Below are positions 51,403 through 60,176 of a stretch of 64,000 bases of DNA, piece after piece (the stretch's first letter is position 1; every line of letters starts with the position of its first letter). A program made the translations under genes and the position numbers. Below the pieces are notes generated by a model. The model had not been told where the DNA came from, searched no databases, and was given only the letters and a program-made list of their open reading frames with translations. Source of the DNA: Thioalkalivibrio thiocyanoxidans ARh2 (lineage in GTDB: Bacteria > Pseudomonadota > Gammaproteobacteria > Ectothiorhodospirales > Ectothiorhodospiraceae); assembly GCF_000385215.1 (NCBI RefSeq), contig NZ_ARQK01000044.1:1-64000 (forward strand). Reading direction: 5' to 3'.

Positions 51403-51441
51403 TTCGGCGACTGCTTCGTCGCGGTGCTCCTCGCAGTGACG
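51403..51441. repeat. partial copy of the MITE-like repeat
   Basis: Read on the minus strand this gives CGTCACTGCGAGGAGCACCG, then CGACGAAGCAGTC. It matches the end of the family seen whole at 32120-32240. Only one end is present. It lies between the ModE-like site and modA, so it would be in the modA leader. Confidence 0.45.
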
Positions 51442-51463
51442 GTGAGGCTGGGGATGTGCGCTT

Positions 51464-51487
51464 CGTTATATTTCAGTTTGCATATCG
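51464..51487 (-). promoter_or_regulatory. candidate ModE operator
   Basis: CGTTATAT at 51464-51471 and ATATCG at 51482-51487 make an imperfect inverted pair resembling the ModE box (CGnTATATA half-sites). It is in the correct place, upstream of modA. No modE gene is in the window, and the left half is imperfect. Confidence 0.45.
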
Positions 51488-51551
51488 CCAGGCAGAAGCC
51501 TACACCGGAACGGCCCCCGGCTGCCAACCGTTTGGCAGAGCCAGCCGCGCG

Positions 51552-52805
51552 TCAGGCGATGTGCACGATCCCGACCACGGCTCCGGTCATCAGCGTGGCC
51601 AGCGTGCCGGCGACGATGGCGCGGATGCCCAGGCTCACGATCTCGCTGCGCCGCTCCGGCACCAGCGCGCCGAGGCCGCCGATCAGGATGCCGAGGCTGC
51701 CCAGGTTGGCAAAGCCGCTGAGCGCATAGATCAGGATCAGCTCGCTGCGCGCGGACAGCGCGTCGTCGCCCAGCTCGGCCATCTGCAGGAAGGCGACCAT
51801 CTCGTTGAGGATGGTCTTGACGCCCAGCAGCGAGCCGGCCGTGGTGGCCTCGGCCCAGGGGATGCCCATCAGCCAGGCCAGCGGGGCAAAGACCCAGCCC
51901 AGGATGCGCTCCAGGCTCAGCGCGGCCCCCGCGACCTCGGGCAGCGCACCCAGCATCACGTTGACCAGCGCGACCAGGGCGATCACCACGATCAGCAGCG
52001 CGATGATCTGCAGTAGCAGTTCCAGCCCGCGCAGGGTGCCGCGGGTGATCGCGTCCATCGAGCTGGTCGCACCCTCGGTCTCGGGGAGCAGCTCGCCGGC
52101 GGTGGAGGGCGCGGTCGGCGGGATCATCACGGTGGCGATCAGCAGCGCGGCCGGCAGGCTGATCAGCGAGGCGACGATCAGGTGGCCCAGCGCGTCGTCC
52201 AGCACCGTGCCGATGATGGTGGAGTACAGCACCAGCATCGTGCCGGCCAGCGTCGCCATGCCCACGCTCATCAGCGCGAACAGCTCGCTGCGCGTCATCT
52301 GGCGCAGGTACGGGCGGATCACCAGCGGCGATTCGACCATGGAGAGGAACACATTCGACGCCGTACCCACGCCCAGGGCACCGCCAATGCCGAACGCCCG
52401 CTGCAGCACCAGCGAGGCCCCGCGGATCAGCACCGGCAGCACGCGCCAGTAGAACAGCAGCGCCGACAGGGCCGAGAGCACTAGTATCAGCGGCAGCGCC
52501 TGGAACGCGAGGATGAAGTTGTTGGCCGGGTCGTCGACCGCGAACGGCGGGTCGTCCCCGCCGATATAGCCGAACACGAACGAGGTGCCGGCCTGCGTGG
52601 CATCGGTCAGCGCGATCACGACCTGGTTCAGCCACAGGAACGCATGCTGCGCGCCGGGGACGCTCAACAGCAGAACGGCGATCCCGAACTGCAGTGCCAG
52701 CCCGGCCAGCACCTCGCGCCAGGGGAAGCGTGTCTTGTGTTCGCTCAGCAGCCAGGCGATGGCCACGAATACGAGCAGTCCCAGCCCGGCTTGCAGTGCG
52801 AGCAT
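51552..52805 (-). CDS. concentrative nucleoside transporter (NupC/CNT family)
   Basis: Protein of 417 aa, typical CNT length, with about ten hydrophobic helices. Family motifs are GVGTASNVFLSMVESPLVI, KTILNEMVAFLQM and ALSGFANLGSLGIL. It imports nucleosides with protons or sodium; its precise selectivity is not readable. The starting ATG opens the first helix. It is divergent from recC. Confidence 0.9.
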   Translation of the reverse strand: MLALQAGLGLLVFVAIAWLLSEHKTRFPWREVLAGLALQFGIAVLLLSVPGAQHAFLWLNQVVIALTDATQAGTSFVFGYIGGDDPPFAVDDPANNFILAFQALPLILVLSALSALLFYWRVLPVLIRGASLVLQRAFGIGGALGVGTASNVFLSMVESPLVIRPYLRQMTRSELFALMSVGMATLAGTMLVLYSTIIGTVLDDALGHLIVASLISLPAALLIATVMIPPTAPSTAGELLPETEGATSSMDAITRGTLRGLELLLQIIALLIVVIALVALVNVMLGALPEVAGAALSLERILGWVFAPLAWLMGIPWAEATTAGSLLGVKTILNEMVAFLQMAELGDDALSARSELILIYALSGFANLGSLGILIGGLGALVPERRSEIVSLGIRAIVAGTLATLMTGAVVGIVHIA

Positions 52806-52941
52806 GCAGCCCCCTTTGATTCTGTGACGGCGTTCAAAAACCGCACAGGATACCGGCTTTTACACGGATGCCAATGGGGGCGGGCGCAGGGGCGTGCACA
52901 TTGGTAGGGTAGGCCCATTAAACGAAGTGCAAGGAGCAGGG

Positions 52942-55900
52942 GTGGCGGAGTCCGGCGAGCTAGAGCCAGGGATGGTGGTGCTGCACGGCAACCATCTGGA
53001 GTCGCTGCGTGCCCTGGTGGTCGAGTGGATGCAGCGCGCACCGCTCGGCCCGCTGGAGAACGAGACCCTGCTCGTGCAGAGCAACGGCATGGCGCAGTGG
53101 CTGCGCTATGCGCTGGCCGCGCACCCGGATGCCGACCCGCCCGGCTGCGGCATCGCCGCCGCGCTGGATATGCAGTTGCCGTCGCGCTTTGTCTGGTCGG
53201 CCTATCGCGCGGTGCTCGGGCTCGAGGCCGTGCCGCTGGAATCCCCGTATGCCAAGCGCCCGCTGATCTGGCGTCTGATGCGTCTGCTGCCGGAGTGTCT
53301 GACGCGCCCCGAGTTCGCCCCGCTGGCGCGCTTTCTCGCCGATGACGACCCGCGCGACGGCGGCGATCTGCGCAAGCGCCACCAGCTCGCCGAGCGCCTG
53401 GCCGACCTGTTCGACCAGTACCAGGTCTACCGCGCCGACTGGCTGACCTCCTGGGCCGCCGGGCGCGATGTCTTGCGCGACGCCCGTGGCCGCGAGACGC
53501 CGCTGGGGGAGGACGACCGCTGGCAGGCCGCGCTGTGGCGCCTGCTGCGCGAGGACATCGGCGAGGGCGCGGCCGACACCAGCCGGGCCACGGTCCACGC
53601 CCGCTACCGCGAGGCCGTGCAGAGCCTGAGCGAGCGCCCGGCGGGGCTGCCGCGGCGGCTGATCGTGTTCGGCATCTCCTCCATGCCCGGGCAGATCCTG
53701 GAGGCGCTGGAGGGGCTGGCCGGCGTGTGCCAGATCCTCGTCTGCGTGCACAACCCCTGCGAGCACTACTGGGCCGACATTGTCGCCGACAAGGATTTGC
53801 TGCGCGCGACGCGCCAGCGCCAGGCGCGCAAGGCCGGGATGCCCAGCGTGCTGGACGACGCCGAGCTGCACCAGCACGCGCACCCGCTGCTGGCCGCCTG
53901 GGGCAAGCAGGGTCGCGACTACATCGGCCTGCTGGACGAACACGACGACCCCACCGCCTACGACGCCGTGCTGCAGACCCTCGCCTGGAAGCGGGTCGAC
54001 TACTTCGAGCCGCACGGCGGCGACTGCCTGCTGCACCAGTTGCAGGAGGACATCCGCGAGCTGCGCCCGCTGGGCGAGACCCGCGAGGCCTGGCCGGCGG
54101 TGGCGCCGGACGACGACTCCATCCAGTTCCACGTCGCCCATGGCCCGCTGCGCGAGGTGGAGATCCTGCACGACCGGCTGCTCGCGCACTTCGACGCCGA
54201 CCCGAACCTGCGCCCGCGCGACGTGATCGTGATGGTCCCGGACATCGACGCCTACGCCCCGCATATCGAGGCCGTGTTCGGCCAGCTCCCGCCGGACGAC
54301 CCGCGCTACATCTCCTACACCCTGTCCGACCAGGGGCCGCGCGGGCGCGACCCGGTGCTGATCGCGCTGGAGCGCCTGCTGTCGCTGCCGGAGAGCCGGA
54401 TGGGCGTGGCCGAGGTGCTGGACCTGCTGGACGTGCCCGCGCTGCGGCGGCGGTTCGGGATCGCGGAGGAAGACCTGACCACGCTGCACCGCTGGGCCGA
54501 GGGCTCGGGCGTGCGCTGGGGGCTGGATGCCGAGCAGCGCGCGGGGCTCGGCCTGCCGGAGGGGCTGGAGCAGAACACCTGGCGCTTCGGCCTGCGGCGG
54601 ATGCTGCTGGGCTATGCGTCCGGGGGTGCCGGGGCCTGGCAGGGGTTGGAGCCGTTCGACGAGATCGGCGGGCTGGATGCCGTGCTGCTGGGCCCGATGG
54701 ATGACCTGATCACCGCGCTGGCGGAGGCCTGGGGCTGGCTGCGCCACGCCCATACCCCCGGCGAATGGAACACCCGGCTGCGCGAGCTGCTGGATACCTT
54801 CTTCGCTGGCGAGACCGATGCCGAGCTGTTCACGCTGGGGCGCCTGCGCGAGGCGCTGGACCAGTGGCAGGCCGACTGCGCAGAGGCGGAGCTGGACGAT
54901 CCCCTGCCGCTGGGTGTTGTGCGCGAGCAATGGCTGGCCAGCCAGGAGGACAGCGGGCTGGGGCAGCGTTTCCTGGCCGGTTCGGTCAACTTCGGCACGC
55001 TGATGCCGATGCGCGCGATCCCGTTTCGCATCGTCTGCCTGCTGGGCATGAATGACGGCGACTATCCGCGCAGCCCGACGCCGGTGGACTTCGACCTGAT
55101 GCGCCGCGACTACCGCCCGGGCGATCGCTCGCGGCGCGAGGACGACCGCTACCTGTTCCTGGAGGCATTGCTGTCCGCGCGGCGGCAGCTGCATGTCAGC
55201 TGGGTCGGCCACAGCGCGCGCGACAACGAGTCGCAGCCGCCCTCGGTGCTGGTCGCGCAGCTGCGCGATCACCTGGTTGCTGGCTGGCGGCTCCAGGGTG
55301 CAGAGGAGGGCGACGGGCAGGCCCGGAAGGAGCCACTACTGGACCACCTGACTACCGTGCACACCCTGCAGCCGTTCTCGCCGGCCAATTTCCCGCCCGA
55401 CCCGGCACACGCCCGGCACTTCACCTACGCGCGCGAGTGGGAGGCGGTCCACCACGCCGACGAGACGCCGGCGCCGGACGCGCTCGACCTGCCGCCGCCG
55501 GACGAAGCCGACGATGAACGCGTGCTGGGCCCGGATACGCTGATGCGCTTCCTGCGCGATCCGGCGGAGGCGTTCTTCCGCCACCGGCTGGGCGTGGTGT
55601 TCGATCGCGAGGAGGCCCCGAGCGAGGACCTGGAGCCGTTCACCCTGGCCGGGCTGGAACAGTGGCAGGTGCGCGAGGCCCTGGTCGCGGCCGCGCTGGA
55701 CCATGGCGAGGACCCCGACGCCTGGGGCCCGGTGCTGGAGGCCGAGGCCGCGCGGCTGCAGCGCGCCGGTGCGCTGCCGCTCGGCGCGGCTGGCGAGCTG
55801 GAACGCGAGGCGATGATCGCCGAGGCCGCACGTCTGCTGGAGCGCATCGGCCTGCGCCTGGCCGTCTGGCCGGAACGGCTGCCGCCATCGCCCGCCGTGC

Positions 55901-56457
55901 GTCTGGGGCAGGGTGGCTGGATGCTGGAGGGTGCCGCCCCGCCCCTGCGCGGCGGGGCCGGGCAGGCCGTGCTGCTGGACTACACCGTGAGCCGGCTGAG
56001 ACAGAAAAAGGACTGGCGCGTGGACAAGGTGGCCAAGCCCTGGCTTGAACACCTCCTGGCGAACCAGGGCGAGGGCGGCCCGGTCGCCACCGAGGTGATC
56101 GGGCTGGATACCGGGATGCGCCTGCCGGGCGTGGGGCCGGAGCAGGCCCGCGAGCATCTCGGGGCCCTGGTCGAGGGCTGGGTGGCCGGGCTGGAACGCC
56201 CGCTGCCGGTGGCCTGCGCCACCGCCTTCGCCTGGCTGCAGGCCGAGGCGAAGGACGACCCCGACCCGCTGGCGCGGGCCCGCAAGGTGCTGGTCGGGGA
56301 CGACTTCAGCCCCGGTGAATGGGCGCGCAGCCCGGCCCTGGCGCGTGCCTGGCCGGACCCGGAGGCGCTGCTGCAGGATCCGGCGTTCGGGCACTGGCGC
56401 GACCGGCTGTACCGGCCGCTGTTCGAGGCGCTGGCCGCCGGGGAGGAGATGGAATGA
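52942..56457 (+). CDS. recC: exodeoxyribonuclease V gamma subunit
   Basis: Protein of 1171 aa. It starts near LHGNHLESLRALVVEWM and contains LLVQSNGMAQWLRYALA, LIVFGISSMPGQILEALEGL and FRIVCLLGMNDGDYPRS, all characteristic of RecC, an inactivated helicase/nuclease scaffold that reads Chi. The GTG at 52942 was chosen for AGGAG 7 nt upstream; the frame opens at 52894 but has no signal there. It overlaps recB by 4 nt (ATGA). Confidence 0.92.
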   Translation: MAESGELEPGMVVLHGNHLESLRALVVEWMQRAPLGPLENETLLVQSNGMAQWLRYALAAHPDADPPGCGIAAALDMQLPSRFVWSAYRAVLGLEAVPLESPYAKRPLIWRLMRLLPECLTRPEFAPLARFLADDDPRDGGDLRKRHQLAERLADLFDQYQVYRADWLTSWAAGRDVLRDARGRETPLGEDDRWQAALWRLLREDIGEGAADTSRATVHARYREAVQSLSERPAGLPRRLIVFGISSMPGQILEALEGLAGVCQILVCVHNPCEHYWADIVADKDLLRATRQRQARKAGMPSVLDDAELHQHAHPLLAAWGKQGRDYIGLLDEHDDPTAYDAVLQTLAWKRVDYFEPHGGDCLLHQLQEDIRELRPLGETREAWPAVAPDDDSIQFHVAHGPLREVEILHDRLLAHFDADPNLRPRDVIVMVPDIDAYAPHIEAVFGQLPPDDPRYISYTLSDQGPRGRDPVLIALERLLSLPESRMGVAEVLDLLDVPALRRRFGIAEEDLTTLHRWAEGSGVRWGLDAEQRAGLGLPEGLEQNTWRFGLRRMLLGYASGGAGAWQGLEPFDEIGGLDAVLLGPMDDLITALAEAWGWLRHAHTPGEWNTRLRELLDTFFAGETDAELFTLGRLREALDQWQADCAEAELDDPLPLGVVREQWLASQEDSGLGQRFLAGSVNFGTLMPMRAIPFRIVCLLGMNDGDYPRSPTPVDFDLMRRDYRPGDRSRREDDRYLFLEALLSARRQLHVSWVGHSARDNESQPPSVLVAQLRDHLVAGWRLQGAEEGDGQARKEPLLDHLTTVHTLQPFSPANFPPDPAHARHFTYAREWEAVHHADETPAPDALDLPPPDEADDERVLGPDTLMRFLRDPAEAFFRHRLGVVFDREEAPSEDLEPFTLAGLEQWQVREALVAAALDHGEDPDAWGPVLEAEAARLQRAGALPLGAAGELEREAMIAEAARLLERIGLRLAVWPERLPPSPAVRLGQGGWMLEGAAPPLRGGAGQAVLLDYTVSRLRQKKDWRVDKVAKPWLEHLLANQGEGGPVATEVIGLDTGMRLPGVGPEQAREHLGALVEGWVAGLERPLPVACATAFAWLQAEAKDDPDPLARARKVLVGDDFSPGEWARSPALARAWPDPEALLQDPAFGHWRDRLYRPLFEALAAGEEME

Positions 56458-59400
56458 GTGCAGGCGCGCAGCCGCTGGAGCTGATGGAACTGCCGCTGCA
56501 CGGCAGCCGCCTGATCGAGGCCAGTGCCGGCACCGGCAAGACCTACACCATCGCCGCGCTGTATCTGCGGCTGGTGCTGGGCCACGGCGAGCTGCCGGAG
56601 GGCACCGGCGAGCTGACCCCGCCGCAGATCCTGGTGATGACCTTTACCGAGGCGGCCACCCGCGAGCTGCGCGAGCGCATCCGCGCGGTGCTGGCGCGCG
56701 GGGCGCGCGTCCTGCGCGGGGAGCCGGCCCCAGCCCACGAGGCGTTGTGGCCGGCGCTGCTGGCCGCCTACCCGGACCCGGCCGCGCGCGCCGGGGCCGC
56801 GCGGCGGCTGGAGCTGGCCGCCGAGTGGATGGACGAGGCGGCGGTCTCGACCATCCACTCGTGGTGCTATCGCATGCTGCGCGAGCATGCGTTCGACAGC
56901 GGCAGCCTGTTCAACCAGCGCCTGGAGGCGGACCAGAGCGAGCTGCAGGCCGAGGCGGCACGCGACTACTGGCGCCGCTTTGTCTACCCGCAGCCGGCGG
57001 ATCACCTGAAGCTGCTGCGCCAGGCCTTTGGCGAGGGGCCCGACGAGCTGCAGGCCCGGGTGCGGCCGCTTCTGGGGCACCTGACGGACACGGCGGGGCT
57101 GGAGCCTTACCGCACGCCGGACGGGCTGTACGCGGAGCTGGCCACGCGTCTGGCGCGCCTGGCCGAACTGAAGGCCGTCTGGCGCGACGATGCCGCCGAG
57201 GTGGAGCGCCAGTTCCGCGAGTTGCGCGCGAACGTGCTCCATGGCCAGAAGTACAGTAACCCGGACAAGTTGATCGAGGCGATGCACGCCTGGGCCGAGG
57301 ACCCGGCCGCACTGCTGCCGGACAAAGTCGGCGATACCCCGGTGCTGGAGCGCATGTGCGCGGCGGGGATGGCCGAGCGGCTGAAGAAGGACAAGTCCCT
57401 GCCGGACGACCTGCACCCGGCCTTTACGGCGCTCAATGCCGCCGCCGAGGTCTGCGCGGACGACAGCGAGCGCCTGCTGCAGGCGGCGGCCGTGGAGATC
57501 GATCTCCAGTTCCGCCAGGCCCAGCGTGTGCGGGTGCAGATGGGGTTCAACGACCTGCTGCTGCGCCTGCGCGATGCCCTGGAGGGTCCCGGTGGCGAGG
57601 CGCTGGCCGAGACCCTGCGGCGTCAGTTCCCGGTCGCGCTGGTGGACGAATTCCAGGACACCGACCCGGTGCAGTACCGCATCCTCGAACGCGTCTACCG
57701 CATCGAGGACAACCCGGGCGAGCAGGGCCTGCTGCTGATTGGTGACCCGAAGCAGGCGATCTACGGCTTTCGCGGCGCGGACATCCACAGCTACCTGAAG
57801 GCACGCCGCGCGACCGCCGGGCGCCACTACACGCTGCCGCGCAACTTCCGCTCGACCGCGCGCCTGGTCGGCGCGGTAAACCGCCTGTTCGCCCATGCCG
57901 ACGGCTGGTCGGAGGGCGCGTTCCTGTTCGGCCAGGGCGATGCCGGCGAGCTGCCGTTCCACGCGGTGGATGCCCAGGATCGCGGCGAACGCCTGGAACA
58001 GGACGGAGCCGAGGTGACGGCCCTGACCCTGTGGTGCATGGATCCGGGCACACCGGTCGGCACCGGTGTCTATCGCGAGCAGATGGCCACGGCCGCCGCC
58101 GAGCAGATGGTGCGGCTGCTCAATGGCGGGACGGACGGGACCTGCGGCTTTCGGGATTCAAAAGGGGAACAGCGGCCGGTACGCCCGCGGGATATTGCCG
58201 TGCTGGTGCGTAGCAAGGTCGAGGCCCGCATCATGCAGGAGGCGCTGCGCGCGCGGGGGGTGCGCAGCGTGTACCTGTCCGAGGGCGAGTCGGTGTTCGC
58301 GACGCCGGAGGCAGGGGACCTGCTGCGCTGGCTGCGGGCCTGTGCCGAGCCGACCAGCGAGCGCCTGCTGCGCGCGGCGCTGGCGACCCCGACACTGGGG
58401 CAGTCGCTGGCCGATCTGCACCGGCTGACCACCGACGAGCTGCGCTGGGAGCACCGGGTCGAGCAGTTCCGCGAGTACCGCCGCCTGTGGCAGACGCGCG
58501 GTGTACTGCCGATGCTGCGCCGCCTGCTGCACGACTTCGACGTGCCGCGCCGGCTGTTGGCCAGTGCCGATGGCGAGCGCGCGCTGACCAACCTGCTGCA
58601 CCTGAGCGAACTCCTGCAGCGCGCGGCCGCGGAGCTGGATGGCGAGCAGGCCCTGATCCGGCACCTGGTGGAGCACCGCGAGGGGGACCGGGCGAAGGCC
58701 GACGAGCAGGTGCTGCGCCTGGAGAGCGACGAGGACCTGGTCAAGGTGGTCACGCTGCACAAGTCCAAGGGTCTGGAGTACCCGCTGGTGTTCCTGCCGT
58801 TTGTCTGCGCGTTTCGCGCGGTCGACCCGAAGAAGGACGTGCCGCGTATCGATCGCCCGCCGGGCGGCAGGCCGCGCTGGATCTTCCATATGGATACCCG
58901 CGCCCAGGAGCGCGCCGATCGCGAGCGCCTCGCCGAGGACCTGCGCCTGCTGTATGTGGGCATGACCCGTGCGCGCCACGCCTGCTGGATGGGGCTGGTG
59001 CCAATCGTGTCGGGGCGAAGCAAGGAGAACGAGCTGCATCGTAGTGCGGTCGGCTATCTGCTGAATGGCCCGGAGCCGATGCCGAATGGCGAGCTGGAGG
59101 ACCGGCTGCAGGCGGCCCGTGGCGACGAGGCGGCCATCGCGATCGAACCCCTGCCCGAGATCACGGGCGCGGGCGTGCGACTGGCACAGCAGACGGCCGC
59201 CCCCGGGCGGGCGCGCACCCCGACACGCCCGGTACGCGAGCCCTGGTGGGTGGCCAGCTACAGCGCCATTGCGCACCCGGACGACGCGGATGCGCCGGCG
59301 CCGCTGGTTGCCGACCCGGTGGCCCCGGACTCCGCGCTAGAGGACATGCTGCGCGAGAGTGCGGCCGAACCCACTGCTGACTCTCGGACCGGGCATGACC

Positions 59401-60176
59401 CGTTGCCCGAGGTGCCAGTGGCCGGCGGGTTGCACGACTTCCCGCGTGGCCCGGCGCCGGGGACCTTCCTGCACGGCCTGCTGGAATGGGCAGCCGAGCA
59501 GGGCTGGTCGGCCGTGGTTGCCGATCGCGCCCGACTGGACGACGAGGTGCAAAAGCGCTGCGAGCAGCGCGACTGGGGCGACTGGACCCCCGTCGTGCAG
59601 GACTGGATGCGCCGGCTGATCACGGCCGAGTACGCGCTGGCCTCCGGTGGTTCGTTCCGCCTGTACGGGCTGGGCGTGTATCAGCCGGAGCTCGAGTTCC
59701 TGTTCGAGACACGCTGGCTGCAGAGCCGGCGGCTGGATGCCGCCGTGCGCGAGCAGTTGCTGCCCGGACAGCCCCGGCCGCCGGCGGGCGACCGGCTGCT
59801 GAACGGGATGCTCAAGGGCTTTGTCGATCTCGTCTTCGAGCACGAGGGCCGCTATTACGTCGCCGACTACAAGTCCAACTGGCTGGGGCCCGGCCCCGAG
59901 GCCTATGTGCCCGAGCGCCTGCGCGACGCCGTGCTGGAACACCGCTACGACCTGCAGCTGGTGATCTACACCCTGGCCCTGCATCGCCAGCTTCAGGCAC
60001 GGATGCCGGAGTACGACTACGACCGACACATGGGGGGCGGGGTGTACCTGTTTCTGCGCGGGATCGATGCGCCGGGGCGCGGTGTGTTCCATGACTGCCC
60101 GCCGCGGGCGCTAATCGAGCAGCTGGACGGCTGGTTTGCCGAGGGGCCGGACCGGCCGCGGGAGGCCCGGGCATGA
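56454..60176 (+). CDS. recB: exodeoxyribonuclease V beta subunit
   Basis: Protein of 1240 aa. The UvrD-type helicase has Walker A LIEASAGTGKTYTIAALYLR, motif II LVDEFQDTDPVQYRILER and GDPKQAIYGFRGADIHSYLK. Helicase motif V/VI is VVTLHKSKGLEYPLVFLPF. The C-terminal nuclease has GFVDLVFEHEGRYYVADYKS (D and DYK). It unwinds and degrades double-strand ends with RecC and RecD. It starts inside the recC stop and overlaps recD (ATGA). Confidence 0.95.
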   Translation: MSAGAQPLELMELPLHGSRLIEASAGTGKTYTIAALYLRLVLGHGELPEGTGELTPPQILVMTFTEAATRELRERIRAVLARGARVLRGEPAPAHEALWPALLAAYPDPAARAGAARRLELAAEWMDEAAVSTIHSWCYRMLREHAFDSGSLFNQRLEADQSELQAEAARDYWRRFVYPQPADHLKLLRQAFGEGPDELQARVRPLLGHLTDTAGLEPYRTPDGLYAELATRLARLAELKAVWRDDAAEVERQFRELRANVLHGQKYSNPDKLIEAMHAWAEDPAALLPDKVGDTPVLERMCAAGMAERLKKDKSLPDDLHPAFTALNAAAEVCADDSERLLQAAAVEIDLQFRQAQRVRVQMGFNDLLLRLRDALEGPGGEALAETLRRQFPVALVDEFQDTDPVQYRILERVYRIEDNPGEQGLLLIGDPKQAIYGFRGADIHSYLKARRATAGRHYTLPRNFRSTARLVGAVNRLFAHADGWSEGAFLFGQGDAGELPFHAVDAQDRGERLEQDGAEVTALTLWCMDPGTPVGTGVYREQMATAAAEQMVRLLNGGTDGTCGFRDSKGEQRPVRPRDIAVLVRSKVEARIMQEALRARGVRSVYLSEGESVFATPEAGDLLRWLRACAEPTSERLLRAALATPTLGQSLADLHRLTTDELRWEHRVEQFREYRRLWQTRGVLPMLRRLLHDFDVPRRLLASADGERALTNLLHLSELLQRAAAELDGEQALIRHLVEHREGDRAKADEQVLRLESDEDLVKVVTLHKSKGLEYPLVFLPFVCAFRAVDPKKDVPRIDRPPGGRPRWIFHMDTRAQERADRERLAEDLRLLYVGMTRARHACWMGLVPIVSGRSKENELHRSAVGYLLNGPEPMPNGELEDRLQAARGDEAAIAIEPLPEITGAGVRLAQQTAAPGRARTPTRPVREPWWVASYSAIAHPDDADAPAPLVADPVAPDSALEDMLRESAAEPTADSRTGHDPLPEVPVAGGLHDFPRGPAPGTFLHGLLEWAAEQGWSAVVADRARLDDEVQKRCEQRDWGDWTPVVQDWMRRLITAEYALASGGSFRLYGLGVYQPELEFLFETRWLQSRRLDAAVREQLLPGQPRPPAGDRLLNGMLKGFVDLVFEHEGRYYVADYKSNWLGPGPEAYVPERLRDAVLEHRYDLQLVIYTLALHRQLQARMPEYDYDRHMGGGVYLFLRGIDAPGRGVFHDCPPRALIEQLDGWFAEGPDRPREARA

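Noticed and set aside
52960-55272. 770-codon frame opposite recC
   Set aside because: Antisense shadow of recC with His/Gln/Arg-biased composition.
55980-57962. 660-codon frame opposite recC/recB
   Set aside because: Antisense shadow; recB motifs are on the plus strand.
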